Below, piece by piece: positions 17,409 to 26,674 of a stretch of 62,050 nt of DNA. The stretch comes from Bacteroidaceae bacterium (GTDB lineage: Bacteria > Bacteroidota > Bacteroidia > Bacteroidales > Bacteroidaceae). The stretch spans positions 1-62,050 of the forward strand of contig JAILPK010000060.1 in the NCBI GenBank assembly GCA_024699495.1, given 5' to 3'. Made by a program: the position numbers and the translations under genes. Below the pieces are notes generated by a model. The model made no database searches. It saw only the letters and a list, made by a program, of their open reading frames with translations, and was not told where the DNA came from. The number at the start of each line of letters is the position of its first letter. Position 1 is the stretch's first letter.

Positions 17409-20400
17409 ATGAAAAGACTTTTTGCTTCAGCACTTCTGCTGACCGGTGCCATAAATCTGATGGCACAAACAGAGCCTATCCGTATCGACCTGGGACAAAA
17501 GGGAGCCGTAGTTTCCCCGAATCTCTACGGCATCTTCTTTGAGGAGATTAGCCATGCCGGTGACGGCGGATTATACGCCGAGCTGGTGCAGAACCGCGGA
17601 TTCGAGGAACATGTGCTACCCTCGGGCACTACATGGCGTGACGGCAGGGCTTACGCCCCCGACGCCATGAACTATGAGCATCGGAACAACCGCAAATGGA
17701 ATATCCCATGGAACATCGAAGAGAAGAAAATGACCGGGTGGAAGATCGTCGGCGACAAAGCCACAGTCAAGGGGGATGTGGTAGAAGCCAAAACACCATT
17801 ACATCCCAACACACCTAACGCTATGCAGCTAAGCATCAAGAAGGTGCAAAAGGGAGGGCGCGCCATACTGACTAACACCGGCTATTGGGGCATGGGCTTC
17901 AAGGCTGGCGAGAAATATGACCTGCGGCTCTATGTACGCAGCAGCAACTACAAAGGAAAGCTCACTGCACGCATCTCCGACAGCGAGACCGGACGCTCTC
18001 TCGGTACGCTGGAGTTTAAGAGCCAGCCTCTGAAGAACTGGACCGAACTGACGGGTACGCTGACCGCAGACGGCACCACAGGCAAGGGGCAGCTCTCGCT
18101 CGAGTTCGACAAAACAGGCACCGTACTTGTGGATTATGTCTCACTCTTCCCTCAGAATACATTCAAGGGCCGGAAGAACGGGCAGCGGGCTGACGTGGCC
18201 CAGATGCTGGTAAATCTGCACCCGAAATTCATGCGCTGGCCAGGCGGATGTATAGTTGAGGGCGCAACATACGAAAACCGCGTGAAATGGAAGGAGACTC
18301 TCGGCGATCCCATGACACGCCGCGGCGAATGGGACCTATGGGGCTATCGTGCGACATGGGGTATGGGCTATCATCAGTTCCTGCAGTTCTGCGAAGATTT
18401 GGGCATGGACGCCATGTTCGTGAATAATGCAGGAATGTCATGCTCCGTACGCAACGGCGATTTCGTAAGCAGCGAGGATGACATGGAGGCTGTGGTCCAG
18501 GATTTCCGCGATGCCATAGACTACGCTTTGGGCGACCCATCAAAAAACAAATGGGCTAAAATGCGTGCCGAAGCAGGACATCCACGCCCCTTCCCTCTGA
18601 GATATGTAGAGATTGGCAATGAGAATGTAGGACCCGAATATGTGACACACTTCAACTATATCTTCAACAAGCTGAAAGCCGAATACCCCCGTCTCACATT
18701 CATCAACACCCTGGGACATACCAGCCCGCTGCTTGAGCAGTCACCCGGAAATTATATGGTTGACCCGCATTGGTATCGAGACCCCAATTTCTTCTTCAAC
18801 AACAATCATCTGTTTGATGATGCGCCGCGCACACATGACATCTATGTCGGCGAATATGCATGCAACGGGGCTGTAGGCGCAGGCAATCTGCTCGCTGCTA
18901 TCAGTGAGGCTGCATTCATACTGGGCATGGAGCGCAACAGCGACGTGGTGAAAATGACATCCTATGCCCCTCTCTTCGAAAACGAGAACCGCCGCGACTG
19001 GCCCTGCAACCTAATACATATCAACAGTTCCGAGGTTTATGGCCGCGCATCATACTATGTGCAGCAGATGTCGGCCGAAAACCGCGCCACATACAACGTG
19101 TTCGTCAGCGAGCCTACATCTGCAGGCGAACCCGTGCCCTTTGCTGAAGGCAAAATCGCTCTGGGAAGCTATGCCACCCAATGTGAATACCGCAACGTGC
19201 GACTGACAACACCCGACGGACAGACCACAAACTGCCTGCCGCAGCAGTTCCAAAAGCTTCGCGGAGAATGGAACGTTAGCGGCGAAGCTCTCGCTCAGAC
19301 ATCCAACGAACAACTCACCATGTCCATGCTGCCCTCTTTCTCCGGCAACGATTTCACTCTGGAACTTCAGGCCCGCAAGACAGGCGGCAGAGAAGGCTTC
19401 TTCATCTATTACGGGATGGATGAGCGCGGACGCAACGGATATGCCGTGAATATAGGCGGATGGAATAACCGCACCACAGCTATTCAGCCCGTGCGTCGCG
19501 GACGCGTCAACGATGTCGTGGGCCGGCAGGTGCCACACTCTGTAGAGGCAGACAAATGGTATGATGTCAAAATCACCGTCAAGCCCCAGCTCGTGACTCT
19601 ACTCGTAGATGGCAAGGAAATACTCTCTGCCCAACCCGCTGCGCAGACTCGCCACTTTTGCCAGACGGGGTATGACGATAGCACTGGAGAGCTCATCATA
19701 AAGGTGGTCAACGGCACTGAACAGACGTATCGACGCTCGTTCGTAATTGACGGCTCACAAAACATCATGCCCACAGGGACCGTTATCACTCTCAGCGGCA
19801 ACCCGACTGACGAAAACTCCTTTGAGCAGCCCACCAAACTCGCACCGCGAACCACTCTCTTCGGCAAATTTGCCAAGGAATTCACTTACGACTTCGACCC
19901 GATGTCGTACACAATCATGCGCGTAAAAGTGGGCGAACCACAACAGCCGAGACGCAGAGGAGACGGATTCCAGACTGATATGCCGATGGTTCACGACCCC
20001 GTAATGGCCAAAGAGGGAGACACATATTATCTCTACGCAACCGGTATGGGCATACAGCAGATGACGTCTCAGGACCGCATCAACTGGACCATGTCCCGCC
20101 AACCTGTGATGACGGTAATTCCAAGCTGGACATCCGACTCAGTACCCGGCTTCGGCTCTCATGTGTGGGCACCAGATGTCATTCAGTGGCACGGACGTTG
20201 GTGGATGTCTTACAGCTGCTCGTCATTCGGACGCAACGGTTCAGCCATAGGTCTGCTCAGCAGTCGCTCTCTGCGCTCCAACATGTGGAAAGACGAGGGA
20301 TGCATAGTCACCTCACACGAGAGGAAACGCACTGCCGGCGGCGGATTCACGGGTGACAACTGGAATGCCATAGATCCCAATTTCATCATCGACGAAGCCA

Positions 20401-20930
20401 CAGACACGCCATGGCTGGTATGGGGATCATTCTGGGATGGAATACAATTGGCACGTCTCGATTCCACCATGCATATAGCCCGCGGAGAGAAACCTCGCAC
20501 TATTGCACGTCGCTTCGACCCAAACTACAAACCCACAGAACCGAACCCCACATCCCGTTTTGCTGGCACCAATGCCATCGAGGCTCCATTCATCTTCAGA
20601 CATGGTGACTATTATTATCTCTTCGTATCTTGGGACTACTGCTGCCGGGGAGCCAAGAGCAACTACCGCGTAGCTGTGGGCCGCAGTAAGAATATCTCCG
20701 GACCTTATCTGGACCGCAACGGCAAGGATATGGCCAAGGGCGGCGGAATGCTCTTCATCGAAGGGGACAAGAAAGAATGGGAGGCTGCAGGCCACAGCGC
20801 AGCATATAACTTCGACGGCGAAGACATCTTCATCTGTCATGGATACAGTGCTTCGCGCAACGGAGCGGCCATGCTCATCCAGCGCCCCATCTCATGGACA
20901 TCCGACGGATGGCCTGAACTGAAGCCCTGA
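17409..20930 (+). CDS. GH51 alpha-L-arabinofuranosidase fused to a GH43 arabinanase
   Basis: An 1173-residue secreted enzyme with two catalytic modules. Signal peptide 1-20. A CBM-like sandwich (about 90-235) is followed by the GH51 barrel with acid/base Glu405 (VEIGNEN) and nucleophile Glu482 (VGEYACNG). A LamG-like insert (about 640-780) lies in the C-terminal sandwich of GH51. From about 857 a five-bladed GH43 module follows with HDPVM (base Asp), WAPDV, IDPNF and the acid Glu in IEAPFI. GH51 trims arabinose and this type of GH43 cuts alpha-1,5-arabinan, so one protein could debranch and cleave arabinan. Confidence 0.9.
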   Translation: MKRLFASALLLTGAINLMAQTEPIRIDLGQKGAVVSPNLYGIFFEEISHAGDGGLYAELVQNRGFEEHVLPSGTTWRDGRAYAPDAMNYEHRNNRKWNIPWNIEEKKMTGWKIVGDKATVKGDVVEAKTPLHPNTPNAMQLSIKKVQKGGRAILTNTGYWGMGFKAGEKYDLRLYVRSSNYKGKLTARISDSETGRSLGTLEFKSQPLKNWTELTGTLTADGTTGKGQLSLEFDKTGTVLVDYVSLFPQNTFKGRKNGQRADVAQMLVNLHPKFMRWPGGCIVEGATYENRVKWKETLGDPMTRRGEWDLWGYRATWGMGYHQFLQFCEDLGMDAMFVNNAGMSCSVRNGDFVSSEDDMEAVVQDFRDAIDYALGDPSKNKWAKMRAEAGHPRPFPLRYVEIGNENVGPEYVTHFNYIFNKLKAEYPRLTFINTLGHTSPLLEQSPGNYMVDPHWYRDPNFFFNNNHLFDDAPRTHDIYVGEYACNGAVGAGNLLAAISEAAFILGMERNSDVVKMTSYAPLFENENRRDWPCNLIHINSSEVYGRASYYVQQMSAENRATYNVFVSEPTSAGEPVPFAEGKIALGSYATQCEYRNVRLTTPDGQTTNCLPQQFQKLRGEWNVSGEALAQTSNEQLTMSMLPSFSGNDFTLELQARKTGGREGFFIYYGMDERGRNGYAVNIGGWNNRTTAIQPVRRGRVNDVVGRQVPHSVEADKWYDVKITVKPQLVTLLVDGKEILSAQPAAQTRHFCQTGYDDSTGELIIKVVNGTEQTYRRSFVIDGSQNIMPTGTVITLSGNPTDENSFEQPTKLAPRTTLFGKFAKEFTYDFDPMSYTIMRVKVGEPQQPRRRGDGFQTDMPMVHDPVMAKEGDTYYLYATGMGIQQMTSQDRINWTMSRQPVMTVIPSWTSDSVPGFGSHVWAPDVIQWHGRWWMSYSCSSFGRNGSAIGLLSSRSLRSNMWKDEGCIVTSHERKRTAGGGFTGDNWNAIDPNFIIDEATDTPWLVWGSFWDGIQLARLDSTMHIARGEKPRTIARRFDPNYKPTEPNPTSRFAGTNAIEAPFIFRHGDYYYLFVSWDYCCRGAKSNYRVAVGRSKNISGPYLDRNGKDMAKGGGMLFIEGDKKEWEAAGHSAAYNFDGEDIFICHGYSASRNGAAMLIQRPISWTSDGWPELKP

Positions 20931-21029
20931 CCCTGGGAAAGACACAAACACAACATCATATATAAATACCTTAAACGCTAGTTTTATGTTTTCCGCCCGC
21001 CCGCGATGGGTAGGCGCAATTCCCGGAAG

Positions 21030-21071
21030 AATAAATCCCTGTCGGACCACGGCGGGGATTTATTGTTTTTT
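21030..21071 (+). terminator. Terminator after the GH51-GH43 gene
   Basis: AATAAATCCC (21030-21039) pairs with GGGATTTATT (21055-21064), a 10-bp stem, followed by a run of six T. It lies about 100 bases after the stop codon. Confidence 0.85.
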
Positions 21072-21295
21072 GTCCCCAACCGCTCATTGGGATTTAGGTT
21101 AACCATCTGCCTCCGACACAAATGAGGAAAGAAAGGGGCGACACATATAAACATCGGTTGCTATCTGGCAAAACCTTTTTCGTGCCGTGGAAATGAATAT
21201 CGCCAATTCAGACACAATATTTGCGTATTTGCAACTTTTGGCGGTCACCAATAATAAAAAAAGCGCCCAATTGGTGTGATTCAAAACAAAATTAC

Positions 21296-21303
21296 TAACT
21301 TTG
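21296..21303 (+). promoter_or_regulatory. -7 box of the GMP synthase gene
   Basis: TAACTTTG fits TAnnTTTG; a TTG at 21271 gives a slightly long 22-base spacer. It shows that the in-frame TTG at 21301 cannot be the start. Confidence 0.6.
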
Positions 21304-21345
21304 CGCCCACATATATTCATCCTCATTTATTTTTTCTTTTTCCCT

Positions 21346-22329
21346 ATGACTAAAGGTAATGTACGTCCGGCCAATATGGAGCGCATAACAACCCCCGCTC
21401 TGGCCAAGAAATTCATTGACGAACAGATTAAAGAACTACGCTCACAGATTGGCGACAAGAACGTCCTGCTGGCTCTCTCCGGCGGTGTGGACTCGTCAGT
21501 GGTTGCTGCCCTGCTTATCAAAGCCGTCGGCAAGCAATTGGTTTCTGTTCATGTCAACCACGGACTGCTGCGCAAAGGCGAGGCCGAACAGGTAGTGCGC
21601 GTATTTCGCGACGAGATGGATGCCAACCTTGTATATGTCGATGCCACCGACCGCTTTCTTGACAAACTGGCCGGAGTGGCCGACCCCGAGCAGAAACGCA
21701 AAATAATCGGAGCCGAGTTTATCCGCGTCTTCGAGGAGGAAGCACGCAAGCTGCAGGGTATCAGTTTCCTGGCTCAAGGAACCATCTATCCGGATATCGT
21801 AGAGTCTGGTCCCGTAAAGAGTCACCACAATGTGGGCGGACTGCCCGACGACCTCCAGTTTGAATTGGTAGAGCCTATCAAACTGCTCTATAAAGACGAG
21901 GTACGCGTAGTTGGGAAAGAACTGGGGCTGCCCGACAACATGGTATTCCGTCAGCCATTCCCAGGACCTGGACTCGGCGTACGATGCACTGGAGCAATCA
22001 CACGCGACCGACTGGAAGCCCTGCGCGAGAGTGATGCAATACTGCGTGAAGAATTTGCCAAGAACGGCCTCGAGGGCAAGGTGTGGCAATACTTTACGAT
22101 TGTTCCTGACTACAAATCCACTGGCGTAAAAAACAACCAGCGCAGCTGGGACTGGCCCGTAATCATCCGAGCCGTGAACACACGTGACGCTATGACCGCA
22201 ACTATAGAGGAGATTCCCTATCCTCTGCTTCACCACATTACCCAGCGCATTATAAACGAAGTGCCTGGCGTAAACCGGGTCCTCTATGACCTCACCCCGA
22301 AACCAACAGGAACAATCGAGTGGGAATAA
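21346..22329 (+). CDS. guaA: GMP synthase, ATP-pyrophosphatase subunit only (GuaA-B type)
   Basis: Converts XMP to GMP using ATP and ammonia. The 327-residue product has the PP-loop SGGVDSSV near residue 48, the HGLLRKGE motif, AQGTIYPDIVESG, the substrate loop VFRQPFPGPGLGVR and the full C-terminal dimerisation domain ending PTGTIEWE. The N-terminal glutamine amidotransferase domain of standard bacterial GuaA (about 190 residues) is absent, and none is encoded nearby. It would need a separate amidotransferase or free ammonia, or act beside a full-length GuaA elsewhere. Confidence 0.88.
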   Translation: MTKGNVRPANMERITTPALAKKFIDEQIKELRSQIGDKNVLLALSGGVDSSVVAALLIKAVGKQLVSVHVNHGLLRKGEAEQVVRVFRDEMDANLVYVDATDRFLDKLAGVADPEQKRKIIGAEFIRVFEEEARKLQGISFLAQGTIYPDIVESGPVKSHHNVGGLPDDLQFELVEPIKLLYKDEVRVVGKELGLPDNMVFRQPFPGPGLGVRCTGAITRDRLEALRESDAILREEFAKNGLEGKVWQYFTIVPDYKSTGVKNNQRSWDWPVIIRAVNTRDAMTATIEEIPYPLLHHITQRIINEVPGVNRVLYDLTPKPTGTIEWE

Positions 22330-22445
22330 ACGGCCCTGGCATAAATCTATAACACCTGATATGTTGTTAACAAGCAGCTGCGGTATGACACATCTTTAGG
22401 TTTAAACCAGAAAAGCTGGTGCTATGGCGGCAACTGCCGTCATAG

Positions 22446-22739
22446 ACTTTTTTTGCAAACAAACAAAAACTCCCCTACATCTGCATCGCAGCAGCCACAA
22501 TACAACTGATTGCCGACACACAGATACACACTTTCCGCCACACGCACCCAGACAAATACTGCAATGTAGGCGTATGGCTGATGTATTTTTCTCAGTCAGC
22601 TTTCGACTGGCGCATCGCCGGCGCAGTGGCAATAACAGCCCTTTTCCTCTTCGTCAGCATACCTATGACGGAACGCCGCCAGCTGCAAAACAAACCTGGT
22701 TACGAAGAATACAGCAAGCACACCCGCATGCTAATCTAA
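22446..22739 (+). pseudogene. Remnant of a DUF1295/steroid-reductase-like membrane protein
   Basis: An open frame without a start codon reads ...IADTQIHTFRHTHPDKYCNV-GVW, then ITALFLFVSIPMTERRQLQ and NKPGYEEYSKHTRMLI before the stop at 22737. The ending (ERRQL-NKPGY-EY-TRML) and the ADxQ start are typical of the C-terminal part of DUF1295 membrane proteins. The expected RYSRHPNYFGE stretch after GVW is missing, which suggests an internal deletion, and the frame is closed by TAG at 22443 upstream. A degraded gene is the best reading. Confidence 0.6.
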
Positions 22740-22791
22740 TCATAAAAATATAAAATTTATTGTGAAAACTCTTCATTCAAAATAAAATATG

Positions 22792-22799
22792 TATATTTG
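22792..22799 (+). promoter_or_regulatory. Possible -7 box of the M60 gene
   Basis: TATATTTG fits TAnnTTTG, but no -33 box stands at the right distance and the leader to the ATG at 23006 would be about 200 bases. Confidence 0.4.
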
Positions 22800-23005
22800 C
22801 GGCGACTAACCAAACTCTGCCAACTATCCTTTTTCAGAATGAAATATATTACTGACCATTCAGATTCTTCAAAAAGCCCCATTCGTCAAATTACCGAAAG
22901 GAATTAATAAACAACTGATTACCTTTTCTTAAAAAAAACTGCAAACGGAAAAACAGACAGAGATTCTAATCATAATTGCCACAAATAAAAAAACTACAGA
23001 AAAAT

Positions 23006-26000
23006 ATGGACATCAAAAAACTAACCCTACACAGCTTGGTTACATTCATGCTGCTCCTCACTCCATCTGCCGCCAAAGCTCAGGATGTGAGTCTGACAAT
23101 AAAAAGCGCAGTCGCCACCTCTTCTCAAGGCAGCGAGCCTATAACCAATGCCTTCGACCGCAATTTGCAGACCCTATGGCACAGCGCATACAGTGGCACC
23201 ACATTCCCCGTGAATGCCACATTCACGCTCCAGCAACCTTCACATGTGGACTATATCAGATACACTCCGAGGCAGAACGGAACCAACGGAAACTTTCAGG
23301 AGGTGACTGTTTATGTCAGCGAGGAGGCCACAACCACTTACTCGCAGGTTACAACAAAGGTTACATCAATCAACCTCGGTGGCGTTGGTTCCGTGTCTTA
23401 CATCTATCTTGGAGACCAGGGCGTGGACAACGTGCAGAGCATACGCCTCTGCATCAACAGCGGCAGCGGGGGCTGGGCCAGTGCGGCTGAGATTGAGTTC
23501 TACAAGGCTGACCGAAGCAAAGAGGTAGCTTTCAGAGAATATTTCACCGACGCTCTATGCACACAGTTGAAACCCGAAATCACCAGCGCCGAAGGCATCG
23601 CCGACGAGACTATTAAGGCACTTGTAGAAAATATCATTTCTGATGCAGACGCTTACAAGAAATACCGAGTTGCAGAATTTGAACCTTATCAGACCTTGGC
23701 CACTCTGCGCCAGCGCCTGAAAATTCAGCACCTATATTGCGCATACGAGAACCCCACTGGCATTTATTTCAACGCCGGAGAGACTGTGTATGTGATGGCT
23801 GAGGGAATCCCTGAAGGCAAAGCAGTATCAATCATAGTAAAGAACTGGGGAAAGGCTTCCGACGATGAATCGCAGGCACAAACCAACTTCACCCTGCACA
23901 ACGGTCTGAACACCATCTCGCCCACCCACCGTGGCAACAGCTACGTAAGCTATTACGATGATGATTTCGAATCGCTGCCTAACGTGAAAATGCACTTCAT
24001 CAACGCCACTGTCAACGGCTATTTCGACCTCCAGAGAGGCGACACCAACGACGATTGGAAAGCACTCTTGAAAAATGCCACAAGCGACATACTCGACGTG
24101 CGCTCACAGCGACTGCAGGTAGCATTCCCTCTGGCTACATTCAAGGCCAACTGCCCATCGAACGGAGTGGGACTGGCCCAAGCATATGATAATATTGTGA
24201 TGCGCGAGCGCGAAGTCATGGGACTGATTCATTACAACAGTGAGCCCAAAAACAGACAGTTTTTCCGCGTGGTCCACAGTGGATTCATGTTCGCTGACAA
24301 CATCGGCGCTGCCGTTCATAAGAACAGCGTAGGAGCCTGCATCTCTGGCTCGCCGTCAGACCTCGATTTCTGGGGTATGGCTCACGAACTCGGACATAAT
24401 AATCAGCTCTCGCGCAGCTTACATTGGAGTGGATGCGGAGAGACTACAAACAACATCTATTCTGCCTGGGTGCAATATAGTCTGGGCAACAAAAACAACC
24501 TCCGGTTGGAAGACGAGGTAAGCGGTATAGATGAATACGCCGGAATGCGCGGAGGACGCTTCGAAGTTTATCTGGAAGAAGGCGTGCGCAAAGGGGTATG
24601 CTGGCAGTTGCAGGATGGACCCGACTACCACGGCAGTGAATTTACCACCAAAACAGTTGCCAACGAGAGCTTCGCCGGAAAGACTCTGTCAAGCACAGTG
24701 ACCGTCAAATCGCGCAACTACGACCACTTCGTCAAGTTGGTTCCACTGTGGCAGCTGCAGTTATATACCCATCTTGTCGGACGCTCACCCGACATGTATG
24801 GTAAGGTTATGGAAGCGCTCCGAAAAGCCAACGACTCCGGCTTCAGCAACGGCCAGTTGCAGATGCAGTTTATGCAAACCGTTTGTGACAGCACAAAGCT
24901 CAATTTCCTACCTTTCTTCGAAAAAGCCGGAATGCTTAAGCCAATCAGTGAATATATCGAAGACTATGGCGCCGGATGGCTCAAAATCAGCGCCAAGATG
25001 ATCAACGAACTCAAGGCACATGTGCAGGAGATGGGATATGCTGAAATCTCCGACGAAGTGAATTATATCAATGCACACAACTGGAAGATATATGCCGACC
25101 GCCTGCCACTCGAAGGTAGCTCCATAGGCGCCGGATGCACAGCCAGCGGCTCCTTCGTCAAGGTTGACCACAATTATTGGAAAAACGCCGTCGCATTCGA
25201 GACATACGACAGCAAAGACTCACTCATACGAATATCCATGTACGGACTTGGCAGCAACGACACACACTCTTATACTCAAGTGCTCTACCCCTCTGCCGAC
25301 GATGCTGCATACATCATGGCAGTTGGATATGACGGCTCACGCATCTGCTGCTACGAGGCCAAGAGCAAGCGCTTCGAACCGGACAAAAAGCTCTATCGTA
25401 TCGTCTCCAATGTACGCTCTAAAGCTCTCTCCACTGCCAATGTGGAAGCCGACGCTTACGGCAGCATATCTTCTGCTACAAAAGCAAATATAGCCACTGC
25501 CGCGGTCAACGCCAGCGATGTCTCTCAGCTCTGGCGATTCGACAAAACTAACGAGAACACCTACTATCTCATCAACCCCAACACAGGCCTCTCAATAGGC
25601 GGTTCTGCCGGACAGAAGGCCTCTATGATGCTCAAAACACAGGCCGGAGCATACTCAATAATCAACTATCAGGATGATATATGGGTGCTCAACAACAAAA
25701 CCAACGGGCAATATATCAACGCCTTCAACGGCAAATCCTCATCTGACGTAGGATTCTGGAGCGGAGGAAGCGGAGAGTCATACAACCGATGGACCATAAG
25801 CGAAGTTCAGACATTGGAATATACAATCAATTCCACCACATGGAACACGCTATACTTGCCGTTTGCCGTTAGTCTGCCCGACGAACTGACAGCTTACATC
25901 GCAACATCTACCAACAAGAACTCCGACGGAAAAGACGTCATCATTCTCACACCAATCGGCAACAACATTCCGGCTAAAACACCCGTAATCATCAATGGCA

Positions 26001-26392
26001 CCAAAGCCACCCACAATCTGACCATCCTGCCCGACGACGATTCCCAGGCACCCGAAGGTAACCTGCTGCAAGGCAATCTGGCACAGCGCACCGGACTCAC
26101 TAAAGGAAGCATTGTGGTTTTGTCAAGAAACTTCACCAACGGAATGGGACTATATACCACGACCAGCACCACACTCGCTGCTAACAAAGTATATATTGAT
26201 ATTGACAACCTGCCCGAACTGACATCACCGGGCAATGGCGTGCTTCTCTCAACCGAAGAGACTGCAATCCGCTCCATCAGCGAGGCTGCTCTGCCCCACT
26301 CCGTCCTCTACAACCTGAAGGGACAGAAAGTGGAACGCCCGGTCAAAGGCATATATATCACCTCCAGCGGTCAAAAGGTTCTAATCAACTAA
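23006..26392 (+). CDS. Secreted M60-family (enhancin-like) metallopeptidase
   Basis: An 1128-residue secreted zinc protease. Signal peptide 1-26 (ending AKAQ); an F5/8-type discoidin domain (about 30-165); an M60 N-terminal region; the gluzincin motif HELGH at 460-464 with the third ligand Glu479 (GCGETTNN); a ricin-like or jelly-roll segment (about 805-930); and a C-terminal tail YNLKGQKVERPVKGIYI. M60 proteins of gut bacteria cleave O-glycosylated proteins such as mucins. The ATG at 23006 is chosen over a TTG at 22976, because it begins the signal peptide. Its place beside pectin genes could point to plant cell-wall glycoproteins; that is inference. Confidence 0.88.
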   Translation: MDIKKLTLHSLVTFMLLLTPSAAKAQDVSLTIKSAVATSSQGSEPITNAFDRNLQTLWHSAYSGTTFPVNATFTLQQPSHVDYIRYTPRQNGTNGNFQEVTVYVSEEATTTYSQVTTKVTSINLGGVGSVSYIYLGDQGVDNVQSIRLCINSGSGGWASAAEIEFYKADRSKEVAFREYFTDALCTQLKPEITSAEGIADETIKALVENIISDADAYKKYRVAEFEPYQTLATLRQRLKIQHLYCAYENPTGIYFNAGETVYVMAEGIPEGKAVSIIVKNWGKASDDESQAQTNFTLHNGLNTISPTHRGNSYVSYYDDDFESLPNVKMHFINATVNGYFDLQRGDTNDDWKALLKNATSDILDVRSQRLQVAFPLATFKANCPSNGVGLAQAYDNIVMREREVMGLIHYNSEPKNRQFFRVVHSGFMFADNIGAAVHKNSVGACISGSPSDLDFWGMAHELGHNNQLSRSLHWSGCGETTNNIYSAWVQYSLGNKNNLRLEDEVSGIDEYAGMRGGRFEVYLEEGVRKGVCWQLQDGPDYHGSEFTTKTVANESFAGKTLSSTVTVKSRNYDHFVKLVPLWQLQLYTHLVGRSPDMYGKVMEALRKANDSGFSNGQLQMQFMQTVCDSTKLNFLPFFEKAGMLKPISEYIEDYGAGWLKISAKMINELKAHVQEMGYAEISDEVNYINAHNWKIYADRLPLEGSSIGAGCTASGSFVKVDHNYWKNAVAFETYDSKDSLIRISMYGLGSNDTHSYTQVLYPSADDAAYIMAVGYDGSRICCYEAKSKRFEPDKKLYRIVSNVRSKALSTANVEADAYGSISSATKANIATAAVNASDVSQLWRFDKTNENTYYLINPNTGLSIGGSAGQKASMMLKTQAGAYSIINYQDDIWVLNNKTNGQYINAFNGKSSSDVGFWSGGSGESYNRWTISEVQTLEYTINSTTWNTLYLPFAVSLPDELTAYIATSTNKNSDGKDVIILTPIGNNIPAKTPVIINGTKATHNLTILPDDDSQAPEGNLLQGNLAQRTGLTKGSIVVLSRNFTNGMGLYTTTSTTLAANKVYIDIDNLPELTSPGNGVLLSTEETAIRSISEAALPHSVLYNLKGQKVERPVKGIYITSSGQKVLIN

Positions 26393-26426
26393 TCTCCCAA
26401 GAATTATTTCGGGAGTAACCAAAGCA

Positions 26427-26457
26427 AGCCCCGGAAGTAACCATCACTTCCGGGGCT
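26427..26457. terminator. Strong hairpin between M60 and the DUF3089 gene
   Basis: AGCCCCGGAAGT (26427-26438) and ACTTCCGGGGCT (26446-26457) form a perfect 12-bp stem with a 7-base loop between two convergent genes. No T-run follows. Confidence 0.6.
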
Positions 26458-26535
26458 CATCATATCTGCTCACAAATATAATCCTTCCAAATACACGAGC
26501 CAGCCTCAGACTTCCCGCCAACCACACACATCGCG

Positions 26536-26591
26536 CCAGCTCTTTGTGTAGGGTGAAGCATGCTTCACTTCTCCGCTCCAGCTCTTTGTGT
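26536..26591. repeat. Direct repeat CCAGCTCTTTGTGT with central palindrome
   Basis: CCAGCTCTTTGTGT occurs at 26536-26549 and 26578-26591, with the palindrome GTGAAGCATGCTTCAC between the copies and a GTCGG/CCGAC hairpin after them. The rest of this 282-base gap has no visible gene. Confidence 0.5.
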
Positions 26592-26674
26592 TTGTCGGTT
26601 TTGCCGACTAAAATAATATCATCTTTCAGCCAAAATCCGACGCTCCATTTACAGGCAAAGCCAATAACTAAAAG

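Noticed and set aside
21301..21345. TTG start for the GMP synthase
   Set aside because: It lies inside the -7 promoter box; transcription starts after it.
22424..22753. Open frame of 109 codons with ATG at 22424
   Set aside because: It is His/Arg-rich and without family features; another frame of the same stretch shows the DUF1295-like remnant.
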